The notes: a model not told the origin generated them from the sequence alone. 64,000 nucleotides of DNA from Streptomyces sp. WP-1 (GCF_030450125.1 NZ_CP123923.1:6853001-6917000), one strand, 5' to 3'. Numbered from the stretch's first letter, positions 33,573 to 43,472 are shown. Numbers and translations are program-made.

Positions 33573-36500
33573 GCGATCTTCTCCCCTACCCAGCGGGCGA
33601 GTTCGAGCGGACTGAGGGCGGCCACCGGCATGCCCGCCGCGACCAACTGGCCCGCGACACCGGTCGAGTAGCGCGGCCGGCCCGCGTCGTCGAGGCTCGC
33701 GCAGCCCAGCGCATGGCAGCCGGCGCCGACCAGGGCGCGGACCTCGGCGAGCAGCCCGCCGAGCGGGTAGCCCTCCTCGAAGTCGCTGATGACCACGACG
33801 AGGGTGCGCGAGGGCACCGTGACCAGTTCGCGCGCGTGGCGCAGCCCGGCCGCGATATGGGTGCCGCCGCCGACCTGGACCTCCAGGAGCAGCGACAGCG
33901 GATCCTCGACATGGTCGGTCAGATCCATCACCTCGGTGGAGAACGCCAGGAAGTGCGTGGACAGCGTGGGCACCCCGGCCAGCACCGAGGCCGTGAGCGC
34001 CGCCCAGATGGTGGACGCCTCCATGGAGCCCGAGACGTCGGTGACCAGCACCAGCCGCCAGTCGGCCGCGCGCCGGGCACGGCTGCGGAAGACGGGGCGT
34101 TCGGGGACGACGAGGACCGTGCCGTCCGGGCGGCGGCGGGCGGTGGCCAGGTTCGCCCGCAGGGTGCGGGGCAGATCCAGGCCGCCGCCGGGGCGCCGGC
34201 TGGGCCGGGGCAGGGCGGCACCGTGCAGCGCGGGGCGCAGCCGGGTCGCCAGCTGCCGGGTCAGCGCCTCGACCAGCCGGCGCGCCAGTGGGCGCAGCGC
34301 CGCCAGCCGGGCCTCCGGCAGCCCGCCCGCGTGCCGCAGCACCGAGCGCAGCAGGTCCACGGAGGGCCGTACGGTGTCCGGGTCCAGCTCCGTGAGCACG
34401 TCCCGCCGCCCCGTGGCGGCCGCGGCCGCCAGCACCTCCTCCCGGATGCCCGGCCCGAACAGCGCGGCCAGCTCCTCGGACCACTCCCGGACACCGGGGT
34501 ACGACGCCTCGCGCCCGCCGCGTCCCCGCCCCGCCATGTCCCCCCGGCTGCCCTCGCCGCGCCCGTGGCCGTACAGCTCGTCGAGCGCGGTCGCCAACGA
34601 GCGGGCGGCGGCGGGCAGTCGGTCCCCGCGGCGGCCCAGGAGAAGACGCCAGCGGTCGGCGGGCGCAAGGGTGCGGGCCGAAGTCGTCGGCGCGGAGGGC
34701 TTGATGGTGCCGTCCACAGGGGTCTCGGTGGTGCCGTCCCCCTCGGGCAGCAGGCCCAGTGCGGCCAGTGCCTCGCGGGCCGCCAGGTCGGCGCGGGTCC
34801 AGCGGGCCAGGGCCGTGGGGTCGATGTCGCCGGTGTCGGAGGGGAGTTCGCCGTCGAGGCGTTCCTCGACGGCGGACAGGAGCCGTTCGCGGGCGGCCGG
34901 GCTGAGGGTGTCGAAGCCGCCGCGCAGGGCCGGGAGCCGGTCGAGGAAATCGCGGTCGGACAGCTCCGACACCCGGTTCAGCAGCGGTTCCAGCGCGGGC
35001 GCCGCCGCTTCGAGCAGTGGTCCGGCCGCGGTCAGCAGACCGGTCAGGCGGGCGGTGAGCGCCGTACGGGACTCCGGGTCGGCGGCGCCGTCCACCCAGG
35101 AGGCCACGCGATCGCCGAACGCCCGCGCCTCCTCCTGCCCCAGCAGCACCCGTACGGCCCCGGCGGCGCCGCGCATCAGCGGGGAACCGTCGGCCGCCAG
35201 CCGGGCCAGCGCGGCCCCGAGCCGGATGCCGCCCGACCGGTCGGCGCGCTGGGCGAGTTCCAGCAGGGCTCGGGCGTCGGCCGGGTCCTCCGAACCGGTG
35301 AGCCCGTCGAGCTGCCGTACGGCGGCGGAGGTCAGCGCCTCGGCCACGGCCGCCGCCCGCCCCGTACGGTCCTCGGCCGCCGCCAGGCCGGGGATGTGCC
35401 CGGCCCGCAGCCGGTCCGACAGGGCCAGTCCGGCGAGGAGTTCGGGCAGGGTGGCGGTGTCCGGGAGTATCCCGGCGGTCTCGGTGAGGCGCTCGTCGGC
35501 GAGGGCGGGCAGGCCGCACTCGGCCGCCTCCTCCAGGCCCCGCAGGAGCTGCGCGGCCGTGGGCCCGCCCTCGCCCCGCTCCTGACGCCGCCGCTCCCGC
35601 AGCACACCCTCGGCGGCCTGGGCCGGGGTGACCCCGCGGATACCGGCCACGCTCAGCATGGCCGCCGTGGCCGGGGTCCAGCGCACCTCCCAGCGCGAGG
35701 TCAGCGCGTCGGCGCCGCCCGCGCCGGTCACCGGCTTCGGCTCGGCGTACGGCACCGAGCACACCGCGAGGCGGCGCAGCAGGAGTTCGCGGCGCCGGTC
35801 CAGATCCGAGCGGAGCGGGTCGAGGCGCAGGTCCCGGGCGGCGCCGGGGGCCACGTCGGCGGCCCCGGGCAGGTTCAGCGCGGCCAGCTCCGCCTCCACC
35901 ACGGGGGCGAGGCCGCTGCGCGGCGCGTCCGGCGCGGGCCGACCGGTACGAGTCCCGACCAGCACTTTCTCCATCGCCCTCGCCACGGCCCGCCCCCGGC
36001 CGTACGGCTCGCCCTGGGTCAGCACCGTCTGCACGGCCTCGACCAGTTCGCCACGGCCCGCCGCCGGCAGGTCCCGCAGCCGGGCCAGATCACCGGCGAG
36101 CCGCGCGATCTCCCGGGCGTCGGCGGGCCCGGACGGATGCCCGAGCGCCCGCAGTCCGGCACAGATCCGTACGGCGGCGCCGGTCAGCGCGTCCTCCAGG
36201 GCCGCGGGATCACCGGCCGCGTCCAGCACCAGGTGCTGCCACTCCGGATCGCGGATCCCGGCCGGATAGCCGGAACGCGCGTCCAGGAGGGCGTAGGTGT
36301 AAGGGATGAGGGACGTCGTCCAGGCCGAGGTCTGCCCGGGCGCGGTGGCGGCGCTCGCGTCGTCGCCGTCGGCCGGTGCCGTCAGCGCCGGGGCGTGGAA
36401 CGCGCCGACCACGACCGCCGCGCGCTCCCCGCGCGCGGTGGCCCGGGCGAGACACGTCCGCATCCACCGCTCCCGCCGCAGATCCAGCGTCGGCACACCG

Positions 36501-37126
36501 CCCGAGGCCTCCGCCTCCCGCCGCAACGCCCACCCCGTCAGCAGCGCGGCCCGCCGCAGCGCCTCCGGCGGCGAACCGGGCGCGGCCGCCTCGACCAACC
36601 GGTCCCACAGGTCGTCCCCCGGACGCCCGGTAAGACGGGAGCGCAGCGCGGAGGCGATCCCCGGCCGGTCTCCGACCGCGTGCGATCGCGGCACCTCGGA
36701 CGAGGGCGAGGACGAGGCCGCGTCCTGGCCGGCCGTCGATCCGTCCTCCTCCGGTGCCCCCGCCCAGGCCCGGTCCGCCAACGGCAGATCGCACGCGAGG
36801 ACCGGTGTTCCGCGCCGCGCCGCCCACCGTACGGCCGCGAGTTCGGGGGAGAAGTCGGCGAAGGGGTAGAACGCGGGGCCGCTCGCCCCGGTCGCGGGGG
36901 CGGCGGCGAGGGCGACCGGGGCGCGGGTGTCCTCGTGGGCGAGCCAGGGCAGCCACTCCTCCAGTTCGGCGGGGAGTTCCACCAGGAGCACGTCGGGCTG
37001 GGCCGCGTCAAGCAGTTCGGGCACGGCCGCGGCCAGCGAGGGCGCGTGATGGCGTACGCCGATGAGGTAGGGCGCCGCCGGGTCGGTCAGGGCGGCGACG
37101 GCCGCCTCCGGGGTGTCGTACGGCAC
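33569..37126 (-). CDS. DUF5682-VWA fusion protein (YehM-YehP-like)
   Basis: An 1185-residue protein. The N-terminal part (about 1-750) matches DUF5682: it opens PYDTPEAAVAAL, then YLIGVRHHAPSLAAAVPELL, VLLVELPAELEEWLPWL, and VVVGAFHAPAL near 260. The C-terminal part (about 1020-1180) is a von Willebrand factor A domain with a complete metal site: DVSGSM, a Thr-bearing GGGTHIAAGL loop and VISDFEEGYP. In E. coli these are separate proteins, YehM and YehP. VWA proteins act as adaptors for MoxR AAA+ ATPases (for example ViaA with RavA). The GTG at 37126 begins 5 bp after the moxR stop; a longer GTG start at 37162 would overlap it. Confidence 0.88.
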   Translation of the reverse strand: MPYDTPEAAVAALTDPAAPYLIGVRHHAPSLAAAVPELLDAAQPDVLLVELPAELEEWLPWLAHEDTRAPVALAAAPATGASGPAFYPFADFSPELAAVRWAARRGTPVLACDLPLADRAWAGAPEEDGSTAGQDAASSSPSSEVPRSHAVGDRPGIASALRSRLTGRPGDDLWDRLVEAAAPGSPPEALRRAALLTGWALRREAEASGGVPTLDLRRERWMRTCLARATARGERAAVVVGAFHAPALTAPADGDDASAATAPGQTSAWTTSLIPYTYALLDARSGYPAGIRDPEWQHLVLDAAGDPAALEDALTGAAVRICAGLRALGHPSGPADAREIARLAGDLARLRDLPAAGRGELVEAVQTVLTQGEPYGRGRAVARAMEKVLVGTRTGRPAPDAPRSGLAPVVEAELAALNLPGAADVAPGAARDLRLDPLRSDLDRRRELLLRRLAVCSVPYAEPKPVTGAGGADALTSRWEVRWTPATAAMLSVAGIRGVTPAQAAEGVLRERRRQERGEGGPTAAQLLRGLEEAAECGLPALADERLTETAGILPDTATLPELLAGLALSDRLRAGHIPGLAAAEDRTGRAAAVAEALTSAAVRQLDGLTGSEDPADARALLELAQRADRSGGIRLGAALARLAADGSPLMRGAAGAVRVLLGQEEARAFGDRVASWVDGAADPESRTALTARLTGLLTAAGPLLEAAAPALEPLLNRVSELSDRDFLDRLPALRGGFDTLSPAARERLLSAVEERLDGELPSDTGDIDPTALARWTRADLAAREALAALGLLPEGDGTTETPVDGTIKPSAPTTSARTLAPADRWRLLLGRRGDRLPAAARSLATALDELYGHGRGEGSRGDMAGRGRGGREASYPGVREWSEELAALFGPGIREEVLAAAAATGRRDVLTELDPDTVRPSVDLLRSVLRHAGGLPEARLAALRPLARRLVEALTRQLATRLRPALHGAALPRPSRRPGGGLDLPRTLRANLATARRRPDGTVLVVPERPVFRSRARRAADWRLVLVTDVSGSMEASTIWAALTASVLAGVPTLSTHFLAFSTEVMDLTDHVEDPLSLLLEVQVGGGTHIAAGLRHARELVTVPSRTLVVVISDFEEGYPLGGLLAEVRALVGAGCHALGCASLDDAGRPRYSTGVAGQLVAAGMPVAALSPLELARWVGEKIA

Positions 37127-37131
37127 CGTCC

Positions 37132-38301
37132 TCAGCCCTCCAGGACCGTGCGCAGGTCCCACAGGGTGCGCCAGGTGGCGGAGCCCTGTTCGGCGCGGCG
37201 GCGGACCGGGCCGTCCCAGTAGCCGCGCAGCCGTGCCGCGTCCGCCGGGTCGTCCTTGCGTACGACACCGAGCAGATGGCCCGGCAGCAGCCCGAGGACG
37301 TCACGGTCGCCGGGGAAGTACGCGGCGGCCAGGCCCAGGGCGCCCGCCACGGAGACGGCCTCCGCGGTGCTCATCACCGTGGACGGCCGCTCCACCTCCC
37401 AGCCCTCCGCCGAACGCCCCTCCCTGAGGTCGCGGAAGACGGTGACCAGGGCCTCCAGGACCGCGTCGTCGACCTGGAAGGGGGCGCCCGCCCGCTCCAC
37501 CGACGCCCGGGCCTGGCCGCGGACCAGCGCGGTCTCGGCGTCGAGGTCCGCGATGGGGCCGACCGTCTCGAAGTTGAAGCGGCGCTTGAGCGCGGCAGAC
37601 ATCTCGGAGACGCCCTTGTCCCGCAGGTTGGCGGTGGCGATGAGGGTGAAACCCGGCGCCGCGTGCGCCAACGCGTCCTCGCCGCCCGCCAGTTCGGGGA
37701 TCGCGATGCGCCGCTCCGACAGCAACGACACCAGGGCGTCCTGCACTTCGGGCAGACACCGGGTGACCTCCTCGACCCGGGCCACCGCGCCCCGGCCCAT
37801 CGCGGTGAGCACCGGCGACGGCACCAGAGCGGACCGGGTGGGGCCCTGCGCGAGCAACAGGGCGTAGTTCCAGCCGTACTTCAGCTGGTCCTCCGTCGTA
37901 CCCGCCGTGCCCTGCACGACCAGGCCGCTCGTGCCGCACACGGCGGCGGACAGCAGCTCCGACAGCATGGACTTGGCGGTGCCGGGCTCGCCGACGAGCA
38001 GCAGGCCCCGCTCCCCGGCGAGCGTGACGACACACCGCTCCACCAGCGCGCGGTCGCCGACGAACTTGCCGCCGATCTCCAGCCGCCGCGGCACGCCGTC
38101 CGGCACCGCGGGGTCCTCGGGCAGCCGCAGCGCCTGCCCGCCGCTGCCCATCACGAAGGTGACCACGGCCCGGGGCGTGAGCCGCCAGGCGGGCGGCCGG
38201 GGACCGGCGTCGTAGGCCGCGAGGAACGCCAGCTCGGTGGCGTACCGGTCCTCGGGCGGAACGATCTGTCGAGTGGCGTCGGGAACGAGGACGGTGGTCA
38301 T
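37132..38301 (-). CDS. MoxR-family AAA+ ATPase (YehL-like)
   Basis: A 389-residue AAA+ ATPase. Walker A is GEPGTAKS (104-111). The Walker B position reads VARVEEV, with Glu where Asp is usual. Sensor 1 is FTLIATANLRDKG and the arginine-finger region ALKRRFNFETV. MoxR proteins form hexamers that remodel partner proteins together with VWA-domain cofactors; the VWA partner is the next gene, 5 bp downstream. The closest arrangement known to me is E. coli yehL. Start ATG 38301 with an AAGGA site. The substrate is unknown. Confidence 0.92.
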   Translation of the reverse strand: MTTVLVPDATRQIVPPEDRYATELAFLAAYDAGPRPPAWRLTPRAVVTFVMGSGGQALRLPEDPAVPDGVPRRLEIGGKFVGDRALVERCVVTLAGERGLLLVGEPGTAKSMLSELLSAAVCGTSGLVVQGTAGTTEDQLKYGWNYALLLAQGPTRSALVPSPVLTAMGRGAVARVEEVTRCLPEVQDALVSLLSERRIAIPELAGGEDALAHAAPGFTLIATANLRDKGVSEMSAALKRRFNFETVGPIADLDAETALVRGQARASVERAGAPFQVDDAVLEALVTVFRDLREGRSAEGWEVERPSTVMSTAEAVSVAGALGLAAAYFPGDRDVLGLLPGHLLGVVRKDDPADAARLRGYWDGPVRRRAEQGSATWRTLWDLRTVLEG

Positions 38302-38324
38302 CGGCGGGAGTCCTTCGAGGGGAT

Positions 38325-38370
38325 GTTGGGCGGGGCGGGGAGCGGGGACGCGGGGGGAGAGGGAGCGGGG
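38325..38370. other. G-rich tract, potential G-quadruplex
   Basis: The + strand has at least four runs of three or more G separated by 1-5 nt (for example GGGCGGGGCGGGGAGCGGGG) inside the leader of the moxR transcript, on the template strand. Folding is possible but unproven. Confidence 0.4.
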
Positions 38371-38415
38371 AGTGGTGCGGAGGGGGCCGGGGGCGGGGCG
38401 GCGGAGGGCTCGGCT

Positions 38416-38452
38416 GGGCCTCGCACGGTGCGCGGCGCCGCCGGAGAGGCCC
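38416..38452 (-). terminator. Inverted repeat between the orphan giant and moxR
   Basis: GGGCCTC (38416-38422) pairs with GAGGCCC (38446-38452); the loop holds smaller self-complementary segments. It follows the stop of the 1664-aa gene (38478) by 25 bp and precedes moxR, so it may terminate or attenuate transcription between the two halves of the locus. Confidence 0.5.
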
Positions 38453-38477
38453 ACGGCCGCGCCCCCGCCCCCGTTCC

Positions 38478-41400
38478 TCACCGGCGCCTCCCCTTGCGCG
38501 TCGCCCGGGTCCGCAGCTCCTCGTACGCCGGGGTGTCGCCCGCCCGGACGCGGTTCCACGCCCGGGCGAACAGCTCGGACACCGGGAGCAGCGGTATCGC
38601 GCGCTGCCGCGGGGGCAACGGGTACAGGGACTCCTTCCAGGTCTCCAGCGGCAGCCCGGGGGAGCCCGGGTCGCGCCAGCCGCAGGGCAGGAACAGGGTC
38701 CGCCCGGCGCGCGGGCGTCTGGCCTCGACCACCAGGTCCGTCGCGGCCAGTTCGGCCCGGGCCTTCCTCAGCCGGGCCGGCCGCCAGCCGGTCCAGCGGG
38801 CGCAGTCGCGGTCGGTCGGGTCGGGCAGGGCGAGCAACTGGAGGTAGAGCGCGGCCGCGTCCTCGCTCAGCCCCTGCGTCCCGGCGACCTCGGCGACCAG
38901 CGCGGGCACGCCGACCGTCGGGTCCTGCGCGTACCCCGGGACGCCCTCGGCGCCGACCGCGCGGCCCAGCTCCTCGCCGAGCAGCGTGCGTACGGCGTGC
39001 AGCGGACGCCCCTGGTGCGGTCCGACCAGCCCCGCCAGCAGCCCGAACACGGCGTCGTCGGGCCCGTCGAGCCCGGCCGGCCGGATCAGCACCGTCTCCG
39101 CGTCCTGGTACCAGGGGCGCAGCACGATCGCCTCGCCCACCCGGGTCAGTCCGTGCGCGTCGGCACCGCCGGTCGCGGGCAGCCCGTACACCTTGCGCAG
39201 CTCGGCCGCGGTCGGGGCGCCCTTCTCCGTCCGCTCGACGCCGAGGCCGATGATCAGCTCGGGATCGGTCAGCCGCCGGCGTACGGCGGCGAGCCCGGCC
39301 GGGAGCGCGGCGCGCAGGGGGTGGCCGTGCGGCAGGCCGTAGGCGAGGGCGGCGAGCCCGTCGACGGCGTTCACCAGATCGCGCCCGGAGGGCACCGCCG
39401 AGGGGTCCTCGGGGACGAGGTTGCCGTCCTTGTCCGGCCGCAGGACCGTGGTGCGGCTCAGCCACGGCGTGCGGGACGGGTTGAGCACCTCCTCGGCGTA
39501 TCCGACGGGAAGCCCGGCCAGCTCGGTCCTGATGTCCTCGGGCACCCGGACCAGCGAGCCGAGCCGCTCGGCCCACACCCGGCCCGCGCCCGCCGTGTCC
39601 GGACCGGTCCGCCACAGGTCGGCCGGATCAGCGGGCAGCAGCGCGCCCAGCAGCGCCGTGCGCGGCTCGCCGCCGAGGCCGTGCAGCAGGGCGGCGCCGA
39701 ACTCCGCCTGCTTGGGCTTGAGTCCGATCACGGCCAGGCCCTCGGCCTCGATGTCCTGCGGCTGCCCGGCGAGCAGGACGGCGGCCTGGACGGGGCCGAG
39801 ACCGCCGCCGCTCGCCGCGACCAGCGCCTCGGGCGCCCCGGCCGTCCAGGGCGCGGGGCCCTTCTCACGCACCAGGCGGGCCAGCGCGGCCAGGTCCTCG
39901 GCGCCGATCGTCGTGTCGTACCGCACCTCCTGGTCCAGCGTGAAGTGGGCGACCACGCCGAACGTGCCGCTCGGATCGTGGTCCAGCGCCAGCCAGTTGA
40001 CGCGGTTCCGGCGGGTGTCGACGTTCTCGCAGCCGAGGATCACCACCGTGCGCCCGGCGTGGCGCAGCACCTGGCCGGCGCGCCGCTGCTCGTCGTGCGG
40101 TTCGCCGAGGACGATCTGGCGGAGGGTGCCGCCGGCCCCGGCGAGCGGTCCCTCGGTGAGGGCTTCGAACAGCAGGAGCAGCGGTTCCCGCCGGGCCCCG
40201 GTCAGGGCGGGCGACGCGGCCCGGTAGGCCAGCGCGCGGAGCCGGCCCAGCGCCTGCGGCCACACCATGCCGATGCCCGGGATCGTGAACTCCTCGCTCT
40301 CCCAGCCGTCCGTGAGGGTGCCGGGCTTCTCCCGGCCGGGCAGGGGGATGCCGTCGGCCGGGTGGCCGGACAGCACATGGTTCACCGCCCGGATCTGGCG
40401 CAGCGCGTTCCACACCTCCCGCCGCCACCAGCCCTGGAGGGGGCCGAGCCCGGCCACGGCCGTGTACACGCTGTGGTCGTCGCCGTGCGCGGGGCGGTAG
40501 TCGGCGAACATGCCCTCGGTGCGGTTGCGCGGCAGCCGGGACCGCTGCTGCGGGGGCCGGGCGAACGCGGTCGCCGAGTCGGCGATCCGGAGTGCCGACC
40601 CGACCAGCGCGGCGACGCCGGTGAGCAGCCGGACGTCGGTCAGCCCCGGCAGGGCGTCGGCCACGGTCTGCCGGACGACGTGGTCCGCGCTCGGCACGGC
40701 GGCCCTGGCCCGCTCGTCGTCCCCGGCGCGGGACAGCGCCTCCTCACGCACGGCCAGCGCCTCGGCGGCCGCGCGGAGCACCTCGGCGGCCAGTTCGTCG
40801 GTCAGGGCGCGCAGCACGGCCGAGCCCTGGATGTCGCGCGGGCGCAGCGCGTGCCAGAAGGCCAGCGGGGGCACGAACCGGGTGCCCGCGGCGTACTCAC
40901 CGCCCGGGCCCTGGGGCGACACGCGTCCCAGCTCGCCGGGGCCGAAGCCGTCGCCGCCCGGGGTCATCAGCCCGATGGCGCGGTGCCGCTCCACGACGAC
41001 CGGTCCGGCACCGCCCGGCAGCCGCAGCGCCCCCACCGGGATGCCGTCGGGCCGGGTCGCGGCCGTCGGCATGGACACGGTCCGCCCGTCCGGCGTCCCC
41101 GCGGTCCGCAGCTCGGCGTCGCCCTCGCCCTCCGCGCGCACCCAGCGCCCGAGCACGGTGCCGTCGGTGCCGAACGGGCTGTCCTCCAGGCCGGATTGCA
41201 AGGGCAGCACCTCGCAGCGCTCGGTCAGCAGCTCGGTGTCCTCGCGGATGCCCGCGCGCAGCAGGGCGGGCAGGGAGGCGCGGCCGTGCGTGCCGGTCGC
41301 CGGGTCGTACTCCAGCCACACCGTGCGCCGGCCGTCCCTGCCCCGGCGCCACAGGGTGCTGCCGTCACCGAGGAGGCTCCGCGTCGGCGGCAGGACCGTG

Positions 41401-43472
41401 TCACCGGCGTGCAGCGCCTTGCCGCCGCTCGCACGGCCGCCGCCGGGCAGCGGGAGGGAGGCGACGAGCGTCTCGTTCGGGTTCCACCAGGAGGGCAGCT
41501 GCTCGCCGCCCAGCTCGAACACGTCGGCCGGCCGCGACGACCAGTAGCCGTACTGCTTGCCGCCCTGCCGCCACATGACGAGCAACTCGCCGTCCACATA
41601 ACGGAATCGGGGCTGCTGTCGGCGGTCCGGGTCGTGCGGCAGCCGCAGTTCGTGGTCCAGGAGCACCTCCTGCGGCCCGACCACGAGCGCCTTGTGGCCG
41701 CGCGCGACGATCAGCGCCGGCCACGCCTCGTACACCGCGATCGCGTCGGCGTGCCGGTGGCCGGGCCCCTGGACGCGGGTCTGCGCGTCGAGCACGGCCA
41801 GCGCCTCCTCCAGGGCGGGCCAGCCCAGTTCGTCCAGGATGCCGGCGCGCAGCGTACGCGCCAGCAGCGGCGCCGCCGGGTGGGCGGCGATCCGGGCCAC
41901 GGCCCCGGCGTTGACCTCGGGGGCGATCGCCCGGAAGGCGTGCAGCCGGTTCAGCGCGTGGCCGGCACCGGGCAGGCCCACCGATCCCGTGAAGTCGTCG
42001 GCGGCCTCGTCCAGCCACTGCCGCAGCACCTCGGACAGGACCGGGTGCCCGGCGACCGTGCGCAGCATCTCCGTGGCGCGGGCATGCCCGCCGACCGGGC
42101 CCAGGGCCGTGTGCAGCAGCCGCCGCAGCCGCGGGTCGGCCGCCACCGCCGCCAGGTCGCGGGCGTCCTCACGGGTGTCCGTCAGCCAGTTGGCCAGCGG
42201 CAGGAACATCCGCTCGCCGCTGGCCGGCACCGTGAGCGCGATGCCCTCCGCCAGGCACAGGTCGAGCAGGTCGAGGTCGGCGCCCGCGTGCCAGCCGCCC
42301 GCGAACAGGGCCACCGGGCGCCCGGCGGCGACCAGTCCGGGGGCCATCCGCCGGACCAGCTCCAGCGTGCCCGGAGAACGCGGGGAGTACGACCCGCCGT
42401 GCTTGCGGAAGGACGCCCAACGGCTCAGCCAGTCCGCCGGATCCACCCCGTGCGCCACGGCCCGCGCCGGCTCCGTCAGCAGCCGCTCGGCCCCCGTCTC
42501 CGCGAGCAGCGCGAGCCAGAACTCGTCGTCCTCGACGTCCCGGCCGAGCCCGGCCGGCATGATCTCCAGCAGCCGGATCCGGGTCTCGGGGCGGCGCTCG
42601 GCGAGGACCGGCAGCACCGCGCGGTAGGCGGTCCAGAAGGACCGGGGCGCGCGCACCGCCGCCGGGGAGGCGATCAGGTCGGCGACCAGAGCGCACTCCT
42701 CCGTCACCCGGTCGAGGCCCGCCGCCTTGATCAGCCCGCGCGCGTCCTGCGGCAACGAGGCGTACGGCGGCATGCCGGCCGCGCAGCGCTCCACCGTCAG
42801 CTGCCGGAACTGCGCCCAGGCCGCTGCCGGTTCGAGCCGCGCGGCGAGATCCTTCACATACTCCTTGAGGGCCTTGACGGTCAGCGCCCCGGCGAACGCG
42901 AACTCCAGGAACACCGCGCGCCGCCGCTCCTCGTCCACCGCCAGCGCGTGCACCCGCTCGGCCTCGCGGGCCTTGCCGAAGAACGCCGCCGCGTACGTGG
43001 TGTTCTCGTGCCCCAGGAAGACCCGCGCGGCCTGCTCGTAGAACGTCGGCAGGAAGTGCGGCACCGCCCGGCCCAGCCGCTCGCCCAGTGCCTCGAAGCC
43101 CTCCTTGGCGGTGCCCGGACGGGACTTGGCCTGCCGGGCGAGCCGCTCGACGTCCTTCACCAGGGCGAGCGCGTGATGGCCGTTCGCCGGGTCGTGGACC
43201 AGCGCCCAGGCCGGGAAGCCCAGTGTCTCCTTGCGCACCTGCCCGACCACGGGCGGCTCGGGCTCCCGGGCCAGACCCAGGAACTCCAGCGCCAGGTCCT
43301 CGGCCTCGCCCAGCGTGCCCGGCACCAGCCGCACCACCCGGCGCCCGTCCAGCGCGGGATGCGTGTACGTGCGCACCGTCAGGCCGTCGGCGTCCTCGCG
43401 GGCGGTGCTCCCGGGCGGCAGTACGGCGCCGGCGTCCAGCAGCGCGGTGACCGTGTTCTCGTCGTACGTCAT
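38478..43472 (-). CDS. Very large orphan protein (1664 aa) of the MoxR-VWA locus
   Basis: A 1664-residue cytoplasmic protein with no signal peptide or membrane span, and the largest complete gene here. It is mostly helical in its first 700 residues, suggesting repeats or a scaffold, and mixed alpha/beta later; the tail is basic (RTRATRKGRRR). I see no Walker motifs or nuclease motifs and do not recognise a named domain. Its start overlaps the stop of the DUF4132-like gene by 4 bp (ATGA), so the two proteins are made together. Codon use is normal for the genome, so it is not recently acquired. It may correspond to the N-terminal bulk of E. coli YehI (about 1200 aa, DUF4132), but that is speculative. 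Confidence 0.85.
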   Translation of the reverse strand: MTYDENTVTALLDAGAVLPPGSTAREDADGLTVRTYTHPALDGRRVVRLVPGTLGEAEDLALEFLGLAREPEPPVVGQVRKETLGFPAWALVHDPANGHHALALVKDVERLARQAKSRPGTAKEGFEALGERLGRAVPHFLPTFYEQAARVFLGHENTTYAAAFFGKAREAERVHALAVDEERRRAVFLEFAFAGALTVKALKEYVKDLAARLEPAAAWAQFRQLTVERCAAGMPPYASLPQDARGLIKAAGLDRVTEECALVADLIASPAAVRAPRSFWTAYRAVLPVLAERRPETRIRLLEIMPAGLGRDVEDDEFWLALLAETGAERLLTEPARAVAHGVDPADWLSRWASFRKHGGSYSPRSPGTLELVRRMAPGLVAAGRPVALFAGGWHAGADLDLLDLCLAEGIALTVPASGERMFLPLANWLTDTREDARDLAAVAADPRLRRLLHTALGPVGGHARATEMLRTVAGHPVLSEVLRQWLDEAADDFTGSVGLPGAGHALNRLHAFRAIAPEVNAGAVARIAAHPAAPLLARTLRAGILDELGWPALEEALAVLDAQTRVQGPGHRHADAIAVYEAWPALIVARGHKALVVGPQEVLLDHELRLPHDPDRRQQPRFRYVDGELLVMWRQGGKQYGYWSSRPADVFELGGEQLPSWWNPNETLVASLPLPGGGRASGGKALHAGDTVLPPTRSLLGDGSTLWRRGRDGRRTVWLEYDPATGTHGRASLPALLRAGIREDTELLTERCEVLPLQSGLEDSPFGTDGTVLGRWVRAEGEGDAELRTAGTPDGRTVSMPTAATRPDGIPVGALRLPGGAGPVVVERHRAIGLMTPGGDGFGPGELGRVSPQGPGGEYAAGTRFVPPLAFWHALRPRDIQGSAVLRALTDELAAEVLRAAAEALAVREEALSRAGDDERARAAVPSADHVVRQTVADALPGLTDVRLLTGVAALVGSALRIADSATAFARPPQQRSRLPRNRTEGMFADYRPAHGDDHSVYTAVAGLGPLQGWWRREVWNALRQIRAVNHVLSGHPADGIPLPGREKPGTLTDGWESEEFTIPGIGMVWPQALGRLRALAYRAASPALTGARREPLLLLFEALTEGPLAGAGGTLRQIVLGEPHDEQRRAGQVLRHAGRTVVILGCENVDTRRNRVNWLALDHDPSGTFGVVAHFTLDQEVRYDTTIGAEDLAALARLVREKGPAPWTAGAPEALVAASGGGLGPVQAAVLLAGQPQDIEAEGLAVIGLKPKQAEFGAALLHGLGGEPRTALLGALLPADPADLWRTGPDTAGAGRVWAERLGSLVRVPEDIRTELAGLPVGYAEEVLNPSRTPWLSRTTVLRPDKDGNLVPEDPSAVPSGRDLVNAVDGLAALAYGLPHGHPLRAALPAGLAAVRRRLTDPELIIGLGVERTEKGAPTAAELRKVYGLPATGGADAHGLTRVGEAIVLRPWYQDAETVLIRPAGLDGPDDAVFGLLAGLVGPHQGRPLHAVRTLLGEELGRAVGAEGVPGYAQDPTVGVPALVAEVAGTQGLSEDAAALYLQLLALPDPTDRDCARWTGWRPARLRKARAELAATDLVVEARRPRAGRTLFLPCGWRDPGSPGLPLETWKESLYPLPPRQRAIPLLPVSELFARAWNRVRAGDTPAYEELRTRATRKGRRR

